Below, one piece after another: positions 40,800-50,100 of a stretch of DNA of 53,988 bases. Below the pieces are notes generated by a model, which was not told the DNA's origin, ran no database searches, and saw nothing but the letters and a program-made list of their open reading frames with translations. The translations under genes were made by a program, and so were the position numbers. Position 1 is the stretch's first letter. Each line of letters begins with the position of its first letter. The stretch is from JAVXCQ01 sp036659415 (GTDB lineage: Bacteria; Bacillota; Negativicutes; Acidaminococcales; Acidaminococcaceae), in contig JAVXCQ010000015.1 in NCBI GenBank assembly GCA_036659415.1, positions 1 to 53,988 on the forward strand. Reading direction: 5' to 3'.

Positions 40800-43271
40800 T
40801 TGAAAAAACAATTATTAGAATTATTAGCTCCGGCAGGTAGCTGGGAAGCTTTGGAAGCGGCTGTTAATGCCGGTGCAGATGCGGTATATTTTGGTGGCAA
40901 AGCTTTTGGTGCCAGACAATTTGCCGACAATTTTGACCAAGAAGAAATAACGAGGGCGGTTACTTTTGCCCATTTGCGGCGAGTACGACTTTATGTGACG
41001 GTTAACACTTTGGTTGATGACAGTGAAATGGACGAATTAGTCGATTATTTAATTTTTTTGAGTAATGTTGGAATTGATGGCATTATTGTGCAGGATATGG
41101 GCGTAGTGGAGGTGGCACGCAAGGTAGTACCGGATTTGCCGCTACACGCCAGTACGCAGATGACGATTACTAATTCAGCCGGGGTAGAATTTGCCCGCCA
41201 AGCCGGTATGAACCGGGTAGTATTGGCACGAGAATGTAGTTTGGCAGAAATTAAGGAAATTTGTGCTCAAACCGCAGCAGAAATAGAAATTTTTATTCAT
41301 GGGGCTTTGTGTGTGTGCTATTCTGGACAATGCCTAATGAGCAGCTTAATCGGCGGTCGCAGTGGCAATCGTGGACGCTGTGCGCAGCCTTGCCGTCTGC
41401 CCTATAGCTTGGTGAATGAAGAGGGTACGGACATGTTAGGGGGCGCCGAAGCGGGGCAATATCTTTTGAGTCCTCGAGATCTGAACACTTTGGAAATTTT
41501 GCCGGAAATTATAGCGGCCGGAGTGACTTCACTCAAAATCGAGGGGCGCATGAAACGGCCAGAATATGTGGCGGTGGTGGTTGATGCCTACAGAAGAGCC
41601 CTTGATGGCTATGAGGCAGGTGACTATGAATTACCAGTCAGCGATAAACTCAATATTGAACAAATCTTTAACCGTGATTTTACAACGGCTTATCTGGAAA
41701 AACGACCTGGTCGGGAGCTGATGAGTGACCGACGTCCGAATAATCGGGGGGTGTTAATCGGGCGGGTGGTTAAGCTAGAACGCACTACTAACCAAGCTAC
41801 GATTAAACTGGAACGAGAGCTACATTTAGACGACGGTTTGGAATTTTGGGTGACTGTAGGCGGACGTGTGGGTGCTACGGTGAAAAACATGATTTGTAAG
41901 GGTCAAGTTGTAACCAGTGCACAACCGGGAGAATTGGTGGAAATCGAAGTCCCTTATGGTATCAAGCTCAATGATCGAGTCTTTAGGACTTTTGACCAAA
42001 AGCTCATGACCTATGCGCAACAGTTCTATGGTCCAGACGCAAAAAAACGTTTGCCGGTGGACGTAGTGGTGACGGCTAAACTGGGTCAACCGCTAGAAGT
42101 AACGATGACCGATGAGGAAGGCAACAGTGGCTATGGTTCAACTAAATTCATTGTCGAGGAGGCACGCAAGCACGCTTTAACGGAAGAAACTGTGAGGAAA
42201 CAGGTGGATCGTTTGGGTACCAGCGAGTATTGCTTGGGGACTTTAGTGTTAGCTTGTGATGAGAACGTTATGGTGCCGATGAGCGAGCTAAATGAGGCAC
42301 GCAGATTGGCTACCGAGGCCTTAAATAAAGCTCGCATTGAAAGTTTTGCACCGCCACGTAATTTTAGACGCAAAAATCGTAGTAATTGGGGCGGAGAAAC
42401 TAAACAAAATCATCCTCATCACAGTGAATTGACGGTGCACGTCGACACGGTAGCCAAAGCAGAGCGTGCTTTGGGCGGGGGTGCGGATTGGATTATTTTC
42501 GGCGGTGACAGTTTTAGCTCTAAAAGCGTGCCCCAAAGAGAATATCAAGCAGTGGCAAAGCTGGTGAAGGCGGCGGGCAAAAAATTAGCTTTTGCGACAC
42601 CACGGATTGTTAAAGAGGGACAGCTGAAATTTTTGACGGAACAAATGCAGTATTGGGCGACTTTAAAACCGGAGCTTTTAATTATTGCCAATAATGGTTT
42701 GTGGGAAGTAGCACAGCGACTGGAGCTAGCGCTACCGTTGTGGGGGGATTTATCCTTTAATACCTACAATGGGCAAGCTCTTGCTTTTTGGCGGGAAGCC
42801 GGCGCCGTGGGTGCTACTTTATCGGCGGAATTAACGATGGCACAAATTGAGCATTTGTCTGGGGCGACGCCGCTGATGCTAGAGTGCCTGGTTCAAGGTC
42901 GATTGGAAATGATGGTTTCTGAATACTGCGTAGCCGGTAGCTTCTTGGGCAATTTAGACCAAGGTAAGTGTACTTATGGCTGCCAGGAAAAGCTGTATTT
43001 AAAAGATCGTAAAAATGAGCGTTTCCCGATTGTTACTGACCAATATTGCCGGATGCACATTTTAAATGCGCATGATTTATCCATGGTAACCAATATTAAA
43101 CATATGGCGCAAAGCGGAATTCAACGCTTGAGAATTGACGCCAGAAACTATAGTGAAGAAGCTACGGGGCAGATTGTGACTCTCTACCGTCAGGTCTTGA
43201 GTGGGAATATCGAAGCTAAGGAAAATATGCCACAAACGACAAGAGGTCATTTTTTCCGTGGCGTATTGTAA
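40800..43271 (+). CDS. U32 peptidase-family protein (RNA hydroxylation type, long form)
   Basis: The 823-residue protein has an N-terminal U32 domain (LLAPAGSWEALEAAVNAGAD, GGKAFGARQFADNF), the cysteine-rich signature CVCYSGQCLMSSLIGGRSGN followed by RGRCAQPC, an OB-like central part and a C-terminal DUF3656/second U32-like domain from about 540 (LTVHVDTVAKAERALGGGAD; further Cys pairs near CTYGC). Related TrhP and RlhA hydroxylate tRNA U34 or 23S rRNA, so RNA modification is more likely than proteolysis. TTG start 40800 directly follows zapA and gives the conserved LELLAPAGS beginning. Confidence 0.9.
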   Translation: MKKQLLELLAPAGSWEALEAAVNAGADAVYFGGKAFGARQFADNFDQEEITRAVTFAHLRRVRLYVTVNTLVDDSEMDELVDYLIFLSNVGIDGIIVQDMGVVEVARKVVPDLPLHASTQMTITNSAGVEFARQAGMNRVVLARECSLAEIKEICAQTAAEIEIFIHGALCVCYSGQCLMSSLIGGRSGNRGRCAQPCRLPYSLVNEEGTDMLGGAEAGQYLLSPRDLNTLEILPEIIAAGVTSLKIEGRMKRPEYVAVVVDAYRRALDGYEAGDYELPVSDKLNIEQIFNRDFTTAYLEKRPGRELMSDRRPNNRGVLIGRVVKLERTTNQATIKLERELHLDDGLEFWVTVGGRVGATVKNMICKGQVVTSAQPGELVEIEVPYGIKLNDRVFRTFDQKLMTYAQQFYGPDAKKRLPVDVVVTAKLGQPLEVTMTDEEGNSGYGSTKFIVEEARKHALTEETVRKQVDRLGTSEYCLGTLVLACDENVMVPMSELNEARRLATEALNKARIESFAPPRNFRRKNRSNWGGETKQNHPHHSELTVHVDTVAKAERALGGGADWIIFGGDSFSSKSVPQREYQAVAKLVKAAGKKLAFATPRIVKEGQLKFLTEQMQYWATLKPELLIIANNGLWEVAQRLELALPLWGDLSFNTYNGQALAFWREAGAVGATLSAELTMAQIEHLSGATPLMLECLVQGRLEMMVSEYCVAGSFLGNLDQGKCTYGCQEKLYLKDRKNERFPIVTDQYCRMHILNAHDLSMVTNIKHMAQSGIQRLRIDARNYSEEATGQIVTLYRQVLSGNIEAKENMPQTTRGHFFRGVL

Positions 43272-43289
43272 ATAAGGAGTCTTGAATTA

Positions 43290-45653
43290 ATGGGAAGATT
43301 TGCGGTAAAAACTTTAGAATTTGAAAAAATTAAAGCACGCTTAGCCAGCAAGGCGGCTACTAATTTGGGCAAGCAAAAAGCTTTGGCTGTCCACAGTGCC
43401 GGTGAGTTCGGCGTGGTGAAACAATTATTGACGGAAACGGCGGAAGCGCTGCGTCTTTTAGACTTGGGCAAGAGGTTTCCTTTCGGCGGAGCTGGAGATA
43501 TTACGCTGGCTTTAAAACAGGCGCAGCTAGGCTCTATCCTAGTACCTGAGGAATTGATGGCGGTGGGTAATACGGTAGCAGCCATCAGACAAATGAAAGC
43601 TTTTTTATTGGAGGAAGCAGAATTAACACCGTCTTTAGCGGAGTATTCGGCACAAATGGAGCTTTTTGCTAAGTTAGAAAAATTGCTACTGAATGCCATC
43701 TCGGAAAAAGGGGAAATTAAGGATACGGCTTCTACTAAATTAGGCGGCTTGCGGACGGCAATTATCCTTGCGAAAGGGAGAGTTAAAGAGAAGCTGGAAG
43801 AGCTGTTACATGCGGCGGATAATCAAAAATACTTCCAAGAGCAATTAGTAACTATGCGTGGTGACCGCTATGTTATACCAATTAAACAAGAATATAAGTT
43901 TAATTTCCCCGGGGTGGTACATGACCAATCCGGTAGTGGGGCTACGCTTTTTATTGAGCCAATGGCAGTTGTTAATCTCAATAATGATATTAAAAAATAT
44001 CTATCACAAGAAAAAGAAGAAGTGGAACGGATTTTACGGCAGCTTTCCGGGGCAGTAGGTACGGAAGCTGTGGCGCTGGGCAGGTCGTTGGGGGTTCTAA
44101 CCGAGGTGGATTTAATTTGTGCCCGAGCGTATTTAGCACTGGAACAAAAGGCCACCAGACCGATGATGGTTCTTACTGGCGGTGTGGAAATAGTGCAGGG
44201 GCGGCATCCGCTCCTAGAACAAACCACAGTAGTACCTTTGGATATTAAGCTGGGTGGTCAGTTTAATACTTTGCTGATTACAGGACCGAATACCGGTGGT
44301 AAAACTGTGGCTTTAAAAGCGGTGGGGCTTTTTGCGCTCATGGCGCAGGCGGGGCTATTCATACCGGCTCGTCTAGCGAAATTACCTGTTTTTAGAGCTG
44401 TTTATGCTGATATTGGCGATGAACAAAGTATTGAGCAAAGTTTGAGTACTTTTTCCGGCCATCTCAAAAATATTGTGGAGATTTTGCAGGAAGTGGCAGC
44501 CGGCGATTTGGTTTTAATTGATGAAATTTGTGCGGGTACTGACCCTAATGAGGGGGCGGCATTGGCTATGGCCATGCTGGAATATTTGCATAAGAAAAAT
44601 GTTTTCACGATGATTACCACTCATTATAGTGAATTGAAAACTTTTGCTTTTGAACATACCGGTATGGAAAATGCCAGTGTCGAATTTGACCCTGTTAGTT
44701 TAAGACCGACCTACAGATTGCTGATGGGCGTACCGGGGAGCAGTAATGCTTTTTATATTAGTCGTCGCCTAGGCTTGCCGGAAGAAATTATTGCGGAAGC
44801 CGGCACAATGATTAGTCAAGAACACGCTCACATGGAAGAGGTTTTGCAAAATCTGGAAGGCGAACGGCGACAGTATGAAGTACAGAATCAAGCGATAGAA
44901 GTTATGCGGGTGGAAAGTGAAAAACTGAAACAGGAATTACAACGCAAAAAAACTGAAGTAGAAAAAAAACGGAATGAATTGCTCCGAAAAGCGCGGGAAG
45001 AGGCGGACGAAATCTATCGTAGTTCCAGGCGGGAAACGGAAGCGATTATGAAAGAGTTGCGAGCCTTTAAAAACGATATAGATGCGAAAAAAATGTCGGT
45101 AGTGGCAGAAGAGGTGCGCAAGAAGCTGAATAAAAGCTTTGCACTAGAAGCAGCACCGGCACCGGAGGGCAAGCAGCTGACAGCCACAATAGCAAAAGTT
45201 GGACAAATAGTGTACTTGGCGGCGCTAGCACAAAACGGAACGATTGCCGCTATTAACGGTGAGGACGTGGTGGTGCGTGTGGGGGCAATGAAAACCACAG
45301 TACCCATGAAAAAATGTCTGCTCATCAGAGAAGCACGGCTGGAAGGCGGAGCAGCCGCACCTAAATTACGCAAAGGTTATGCACATAATTTGTTTGTGGC
45401 GAAAAATGAAGCCTCCCATAATGAAGTAGATGTGCGGGGTATGACGGTAGAAGAAGCAATACCTGTGATTGATAAAGCCATTGATGATGCTTTGCTAGCG
45501 GGTATGACCCAGCTGCGCATTATTCACGGTAAGGGCACAGGTATGCTACGAGCAGGGTTATTAAGTTATTTATCAGGTTATAGCAGTGTGAAAAACATGG
45601 AAACGGCACCGATCAGCGAGGGTGGTAGCGGTGCTACTATCGTTTATTTCTGA
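43290..45653 (+). CDS. mutS2: Endonuclease MutS2
   Basis: The 787-residue protein has the MutS core and clamp without the mismatch-recognition domain: Walker A GPNTGGKTVALK near residue 330, Walker B LVLIDEICAGTDPNEGAAL, a coiled coil about 510-610, and a C-terminal Smr nuclease domain (DVRGMTVEEAIPVIDKAIDD, RIIHGKGTGMLR). Known MutS2 proteins act in recombination control or on collided ribosomes. It follows the U32 gene by 18 bases. Confidence 0.95.
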   Translation: MGRFAVKTLEFEKIKARLASKAATNLGKQKALAVHSAGEFGVVKQLLTETAEALRLLDLGKRFPFGGAGDITLALKQAQLGSILVPEELMAVGNTVAAIRQMKAFLLEEAELTPSLAEYSAQMELFAKLEKLLLNAISEKGEIKDTASTKLGGLRTAIILAKGRVKEKLEELLHAADNQKYFQEQLVTMRGDRYVIPIKQEYKFNFPGVVHDQSGSGATLFIEPMAVVNLNNDIKKYLSQEKEEVERILRQLSGAVGTEAVALGRSLGVLTEVDLICARAYLALEQKATRPMMVLTGGVEIVQGRHPLLEQTTVVPLDIKLGGQFNTLLITGPNTGGKTVALKAVGLFALMAQAGLFIPARLAKLPVFRAVYADIGDEQSIEQSLSTFSGHLKNIVEILQEVAAGDLVLIDEICAGTDPNEGAALAMAMLEYLHKKNVFTMITTHYSELKTFAFEHTGMENASVEFDPVSLRPTYRLLMGVPGSSNAFYISRRLGLPEEIIAEAGTMISQEHAHMEEVLQNLEGERRQYEVQNQAIEVMRVESEKLKQELQRKKTEVEKKRNELLRKAREEADEIYRSSRRETEAIMKELRAFKNDIDAKKMSVVAEEVRKKLNKSFALEAAPAPEGKQLTATIAKVGQIVYLAALAQNGTIAAINGEDVVVRVGAMKTTVPMKKCLLIREARLEGGAAAPKLRKGYAHNLFVAKNEASHNEVDVRGMTVEEAIPVIDKAIDDALLAGMTQLRIIHGKGTGMLRAGLLSYLSGYSSVKNMETAPISEGGSGATIVYF

Positions 45654-45687
45654 GTAGCGCAAGCACGGTGACTACTAGCTGGAGATA

Positions 45688-45716
45688 TTGACCGGCAAAA
45701 TAATACATGGGATAAT
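45688..45716 (+). promoter_or_regulatory. Promoter of the aspartokinase gene
   Basis: TTGACC (45688-45693), a 17-base spacer and GATAAT (45711-45716), about 33 bases before the start. The short leader leaves no room for a lysine riboswitch. Confidence 0.75.
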
Positions 45717-45748
45717 AATAGCAACTTACCGTATTAAGGAGGAAAAGA

Positions 45749-46972
45749 ATGGCTACGTTAGTGAAGAAGTTCGGTGGTAGTTCAGTGGCGACACCGGAGA
45801 AAATACAGCATATTGTAGAGCGTATTTTGGCTGGTAAAAAACCAGAAGATCGCATTGTGCTGGTGGTATCAGCCATGGGTGACTCGACGGATGATTTGTT
45901 GGAATTGGCAGCTAAAGTTAATCCGCAGATGCCAAAAAGAGAAATGGATATGTTACTGGCCACTGGGGAGCAGGTTTCCATTGCTCTTTTAGCTAGTGCG
46001 TTTTGGAGTAAGGGACAACCGGCGATTTCCTTTACCGGTTTTCAAGCGGGGATTAAGACGAGCAATGTGCATACGAAGGCGACGATTTTGGATGTGGACG
46101 CTAAACGGGTACAGGCCGCACTTGATGATGGAATGATCGTAATCGTGGCCGGCTTCCAAGGTATGGACGCTCAGGGTGATGTTACTACACTGGGACGCGG
46201 TGGTTCTGATACTACGGCAGTTGCTGTAGCCGCTGGTTTAGAAGCGGATATGTGTGAAATTTATACCGATGTTGACGGTGTCTATACCGCAGATCCTCGG
46301 ATTGTGCCCCAGGCACTTAAAATGCAGGAAATCACTTTTGCTGAGATGCTGGAATTGGCCAGACTTGGTGCTGGGGTGATGCAGCCAAGAGCAGTAGAAT
46401 ATGGTGAACATAATGGAGTGGCTATTCATGTACGTTCCACTTTTCATGATATACCGGGGACGATTATAAAGGAGGAATATATTGTGCCGGAGAAGAATTT
46501 TGTTATTCGTGGCGTGGCTCACGATACTAATGTAGCTAAAATTGCGGTTAAAGGGGTACCGGATCAACCAGGGGTAGCCTATAAAATTTTCTCAGCCTTA
46601 GCGGACGCTAATGTTGATGTGGATATGATTGTACAAAGCATTAAAGATAGTGATGGGAGTAATGATATCCTGTTCACGGTGGCTAAAACAGATTTGGTCG
46701 AAGCGACCAGTGTAGTGGAAAGCCTGAAAGAAAAAATGGGCGGATTTAATGTGGATGTGGAAATCAATGTGGCCAAGGTTTCCATTGTGGGAGCCGGTAT
46801 GCTGGGTAGTCCTGGTATTGCGGCAGGGATGTTTGGCGCTTTGGGCGAGGCCGGTATTAATATCGCTGTTATCAGCACGTCAGAAATCAGTGTTTCCTGT
46901 CTGATTAAGGCGAGCGAAGTGAAAGCGGCTGTCATGGCTATCCACGATCATTTTTTTCCCACGGAAAAATAA
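45749..46972 (+). CDS. lysC: Aspartate kinase
   Basis: The 407-residue protein has the catalytic N-terminus VKKFGGSSVATPEKI, MGDSTDDLLELA, LGRGGSDTTAVAVAAGL and YTDVDGVYTADPRIVP, then two ACT domains (about 265-405; VAKIAVKGVPDQPGVAYKIF and VSIVGAGMLGSPGIAAGMFG) that bind feedback inhibitors. It phosphorylates aspartate at the head of the Lys/DAP, Thr and Met pathways; DAP is also the substrate of the MurE in this window. Isozyme class is not resolved. A gaaggaggaaaag-like site precedes ATG 45749. Confidence 0.94.
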   Translation: MATLVKKFGGSSVATPEKIQHIVERILAGKKPEDRIVLVVSAMGDSTDDLLELAAKVNPQMPKREMDMLLATGEQVSIALLASAFWSKGQPAISFTGFQAGIKTSNVHTKATILDVDAKRVQAALDDGMIVIVAGFQGMDAQGDVTTLGRGGSDTTAVAVAAGLEADMCEIYTDVDGVYTADPRIVPQALKMQEITFAEMLELARLGAGVMQPRAVEYGEHNGVAIHVRSTFHDIPGTIIKEEYIVPEKNFVIRGVAHDTNVAKIAVKGVPDQPGVAYKIFSALADANVDVDMIVQSIKDSDGSNDILFTVAKTDLVEATSVVESLKEKMGGFNVDVEINVAKVSIVGAGMLGSPGIAAGMFGALGEAGINIAVISTSEISVSCLIKASEVKAAVMAIHDHFFPTEK

Positions 46973-47036
46973 TTGCAGGAATTTAGGCTAAAAAAGAGAA
47001 TAATAAAAGATAAGATAAATAAAGGAGGAGATTTGT

Positions 47037-48284
47037 ATGACAATTAGTATGGCAGCACCACACGCTAAAGGTAAAGCGGCACAAGATAAAATTTTTGGAG
47101 CTAACGCAGCAGCAGTAGCGGCAGCGGCTAAATATGGTAAAGATAAAGTAACCAATGCGACTATTGGTGCTATTTTGGACGAAGATGAAAAGCTAGTTTG
47201 CTTACCTACGGTGGAAAAGGTTTATCGTAGTTTAGCCACCAGTGATTTAATCGCCTATGCACCGATTTCTGGACTACCTGCTTATTTGGACAGTGTAGTA
47301 GCTGCGGCGTTTGGTTCCTCCCGCCCTGAGGGTCATATTGCGGCTGTAGCTACAGCTGGTGGTACAGGTGTTCTTCACCATGCGGTTTGGAATTATATGT
47401 CGGTGGGTGAAACTGCACTGACTTCTGATTGGTACTGGGGTGCTTACAAAGTTATTTGCCAGGATATGGGTCGTAAACTAGATACCTATCAAATGCTGGA
47501 TGAAAATAATCGCTACAACTTACCAGCCTTAAAAGCTAAAGTCAACGCATTGTTAGCACAACAAGATAGTCTGCTACTAATTATCAATACGCCTGCTCAT
47601 AATCCAACTGGCTATAGCCTTAATGATGAGGATATGGATGGCGTGATTGCTATTTTGCAAGAGGCGACAGCCGGCACGAGCAAAACTGTAACACTGTTAT
47701 TAGATATTGCATATCTAGATTATGCCGGCGAAAAAGAAGAAGTGAGAAAATTCTTCCGCAAAGTATCAAATTTGCCGGAAAACATTTTGACGATTGTGGC
47801 CTATAGTATGTCCAAAGGGTTTACTCTTTACGGGCAAAGAACAGGTGCTATGATTGGTATTTCTGCCAGCAAAGAAGTAATTAAAGAATTTGCTGAAATT
47901 AATCAATATACCAGCAGAGCGACTTGGTCCAATATTAGTCGCCCCACCATGCAGACCTTGGTTAATGTTTACCACAACGAGGAAACTTTGGCAGCAGTGG
48001 AAGCAGAACGGGCAGCGTACTACCAAATGATTAAGGCCCGTGCTGATTTATTTACGACAGAAGCCAAAGCTTGTGGGCTAAAGATGTTACCATACATTGC
48101 CGGGTTCTTCCTGTCCATTCCTACTAAAAACCCTGATGCTGTTTGTGATAAATTGCACGAGGATAATATTTTTGCTGTGCCGTTGGCGGCTGGCGTGAGA
48201 ATTGCTGTTTGCGGGGTACCACTTAAAAAGATTAAAGGCTTAGCGGCTAAAGTAAATCTAGCTTTACAAGCGGTAACAAAATAA
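47037..48284 (+). CDS. Class I/II pyridoxal-phosphate aminotransferase
   Basis: The 415-residue fold-type I aminotransferase shows IINTPAHNPTGYSL (Asn contacting PLP), LLLDIAYLDYAG and the Schiff-base lysine in YSMSKGFTLYGQRTGAMIG. The overall pattern resembles TyrB/aspartate-aromatic aminotransferases found in anaerobic firmicutes. The substrate cannot be assigned. It follows aspartokinase by 64 bases with a gaggag site; a link to aspartate metabolism is possible. Confidence 0.85.
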   Translation: MTISMAAPHAKGKAAQDKIFGANAAAVAAAAKYGKDKVTNATIGAILDEDEKLVCLPTVEKVYRSLATSDLIAYAPISGLPAYLDSVVAAAFGSSRPEGHIAAVATAGGTGVLHHAVWNYMSVGETALTSDWYWGAYKVICQDMGRKLDTYQMLDENNRYNLPALKAKVNALLAQQDSLLLIINTPAHNPTGYSLNDEDMDGVIAILQEATAGTSKTVTLLLDIAYLDYAGEKEEVRKFFRKVSNLPENILTIVAYSMSKGFTLYGQRTGAMIGISASKEVIKEFAEINQYTSRATWSNISRPTMQTLVNVYHNEETLAAVEAERAAYYQMIKARADLFTTEAKACGLKMLPYIAGFFLSIPTKNPDAVCDKLHEDNIFAVPLAAGVRIAVCGVPLKKIKGLAAKVNLALQAVTK

Positions 48285-48289
48285 AAAAC

Positions 48290-48321
48290 AAAAAAGCCGG
48301 AACTATGGTTCCGGCTTTTTT
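48290..48321 (+). terminator. Intrinsic terminator after the aminotransferase gene
   Basis: 13-bp perfect stem aaaaagccggaac/gttccggcttttt with a 4-base loop and T-run. Confidence 0.9.
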
Positions 48322-48346
48322 ACTAAAGCTGAAAAGGAGAATGAAA

Positions 48347-50008
48347 ATGTTAGAAATCAGACTACCTGACGGCCAGCAACATACCTACCCGGAAGGAACA
48401 ACTTTGCTTAGCATTGCCCAAAGCTTACAAGCAAATTATGGGCAACCCATTGTAGAAGGCATGATCGATGGTGTGGGCAAAGATTTGCAAACACCTTTAA
48501 CCGCTAATTGCAGTGTTAATTTTATTGAACTTAATACTGAGGAGGGTATGCGGGTATATGTGCGGAGTTTATTATATTTATTTATTACGGCTTTAAGCGA
48601 GAAAAGACCGGAAGTACAAATAGAAGTGAAATATCCTATTGGGGAGAACTTATTTTGCGATATTATTAACGACATCGTTTTGAGTAAGTATGATTTAATG
48701 GATATAACTAGTCATATGGAAACTTTAATTCAAAACCAGGAACCTTTTAGGCTATTACAACTAACTAAAAAAGAAGCCGTCAAATATCTGTATGCAGGTA
48801 ATGCTGCTGAACGCATCGAAGTTTTGTCGGAGCTTCCTGATGAAAAAATTGTGAGCTTTTATGGGTTCAGACAACAGGGCGAGTATTTTTTTGGCCCAAT
48901 GTTACCACACGCTGGTTATATCAAGGTCTTCGAACTGGCTAATTACGAAAAGGGTATTTTATTGCGGTTTGCTTTTAAAGATGTGAACGAACCGCTCAAG
49001 CCTTTTGTCGACAGACCTAAACTAGTGGCAATCAATTATGAAGCGGAAACGTGGAGCGCTAAAATGGGCTGTGCTACAGTGGCACAACTAAATGGCCTGA
49101 TTAGAACTGGTAAAGAGCGGCAGGTTATTCAAGTAGCGGAAGCTTTGCAGGAAAAGAAAATCGGACAAATTGCAGATATGATTGCGCAAAGAGCCAAGGA
49201 CGTGCGGCTGGTACTGATTGCAGGACCGTCTTCCTCAGGAAAGACTACCTTTGCTCAAAGGCTGAGCATTCAATTAAAGGTTAATGGTCTGCACCCGATT
49301 TCACTATCTTTGGATAATTACTTTAAGGAACGCTCGGAATCTCCGCGTAAAGCTAACGGCGATTATGATTTTGAATGTCTAGAAGCGTTGGACTTGGAAC
49401 TTTTTAATGACCATTTGCAGCGGATTTTGGCTGGGGAAACGGTCAAAATACCCCGTTATAGTTTCCGTACGGGGCGCAAAGAATATCGTGGTCAGAAGAT
49501 AACCTTGGACGCAGAGGGTATTTTGGTGATAGAAGGTATTCATGGTCTTAATGAGCGCTTGTCCATGGCAGTACCAGCTAATAAAAAAATCAAGGTTTAT
49601 ATTAGTGCGCTCACGCATATGTCTTTTGATTTATATAATAGAATTCAAACTACGGATATGCGACTATTGCGCAGAATAGTTCGGGACTCTCAGTTTAGAA
49701 GCAAAGATGCCTTAGAAACACTACGCACTTGGCCGGCGGTGCGAGAGGGCGAAGAACTGTATATTTTCCCTTTCCAGGAAGATGCTGACGTGATGTTTAA
49801 TACTACTCTTATGTACGAGTTTGCCTTGCTTAAACAGTACGCAGAGCCTTTATTGCGGGAAATTAAGAGAGAGGAACCAGAATATACTAATGCGCAAAGG
49901 TTACTGGCGTTACTTACGCATGTTCTTGCCATTGATGAGAGTGCTGTGCCTAATAATTCTATTATGCGTGAATTTATTGGCAATTCTATCTACGGTGAAA
50001 TTTTATAA
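48347..50008 (+). CDS. TGS-domain uridine kinase-like nucleoside kinase
   Basis: The 553-residue protein fuses a TGS/ThrRS-like N-terminus (1-60, EIRLPDGQQHTYPEGTTLLSIA), a threonyl-tRNA synthetase editing-like part (about 60-270) and a phosphoribulokinase/uridine kinase domain with Walker A LIAGPSSSGKTTFAQRLS (about residue 285-302), LSLDNYF and VIEGIHGLNERL. This architecture is common in firmicutes and annotated as nucleoside (uridine) kinase; the TGS part suggests regulation by a nucleotide or RNA. ATG 48347 has aaggag 8 bases before; ATG 48341 is too close. Confidence 0.88.
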   Translation: MLEIRLPDGQQHTYPEGTTLLSIAQSLQANYGQPIVEGMIDGVGKDLQTPLTANCSVNFIELNTEEGMRVYVRSLLYLFITALSEKRPEVQIEVKYPIGENLFCDIINDIVLSKYDLMDITSHMETLIQNQEPFRLLQLTKKEAVKYLYAGNAAERIEVLSELPDEKIVSFYGFRQQGEYFFGPMLPHAGYIKVFELANYEKGILLRFAFKDVNEPLKPFVDRPKLVAINYEAETWSAKMGCATVAQLNGLIRTGKERQVIQVAEALQEKKIGQIADMIAQRAKDVRLVLIAGPSSSGKTTFAQRLSIQLKVNGLHPISLSLDNYFKERSESPRKANGDYDFECLEALDLELFNDHLQRILAGETVKIPRYSFRTGRKEYRGQKITLDAEGILVIEGIHGLNERLSMAVPANKKIKVYISALTHMSFDLYNRIQTTDMRLLRRIVRDSQFRSKDALETLRTWPAVREGEELYIFPFQEDADVMFNTTLMYEFALLKQYAEPLLREIKREEPEYTNAQRLLALLTHVLAIDESAVPNNSIMREFIGNSIYGEIL

Positions 50009-50010
50009 AC

Positions 50011-50050
50011 AAAAACAGTTCCTGCCTGAACAACGGCGGGAACTGTTTTT
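50011..50050. terminator. Bidirectional terminator between convergent genes
   Basis: 16-pair stem (aaaaacagttcctgcc against ggcgggaactgttttt, one G-U) with an 8-base loop. T-runs occur on both strands, serving the kinase gene and the convergent carboxyltransferase gene. Confidence 0.88.
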
Positions 50051-50100
50051 TACGTTTAGTGAGGAAGCTGTTGAACACGCTCCGGCTGTTAAGCTCAGCC

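Noticed and set aside
40800..43271. Collagenase function for the U32 protein
   Set aside because: The conserved cysteine signature and the TrhP/RlhA relatives point to RNA hydroxylation; a protease role is only a historical family name.
45654..45748. Lysine riboswitch before aspartokinase
   Set aside because: The gap is only 95 bases and holds a consensus promoter ending about 30 bases before the gene; a lysine riboswitch needs much more space.
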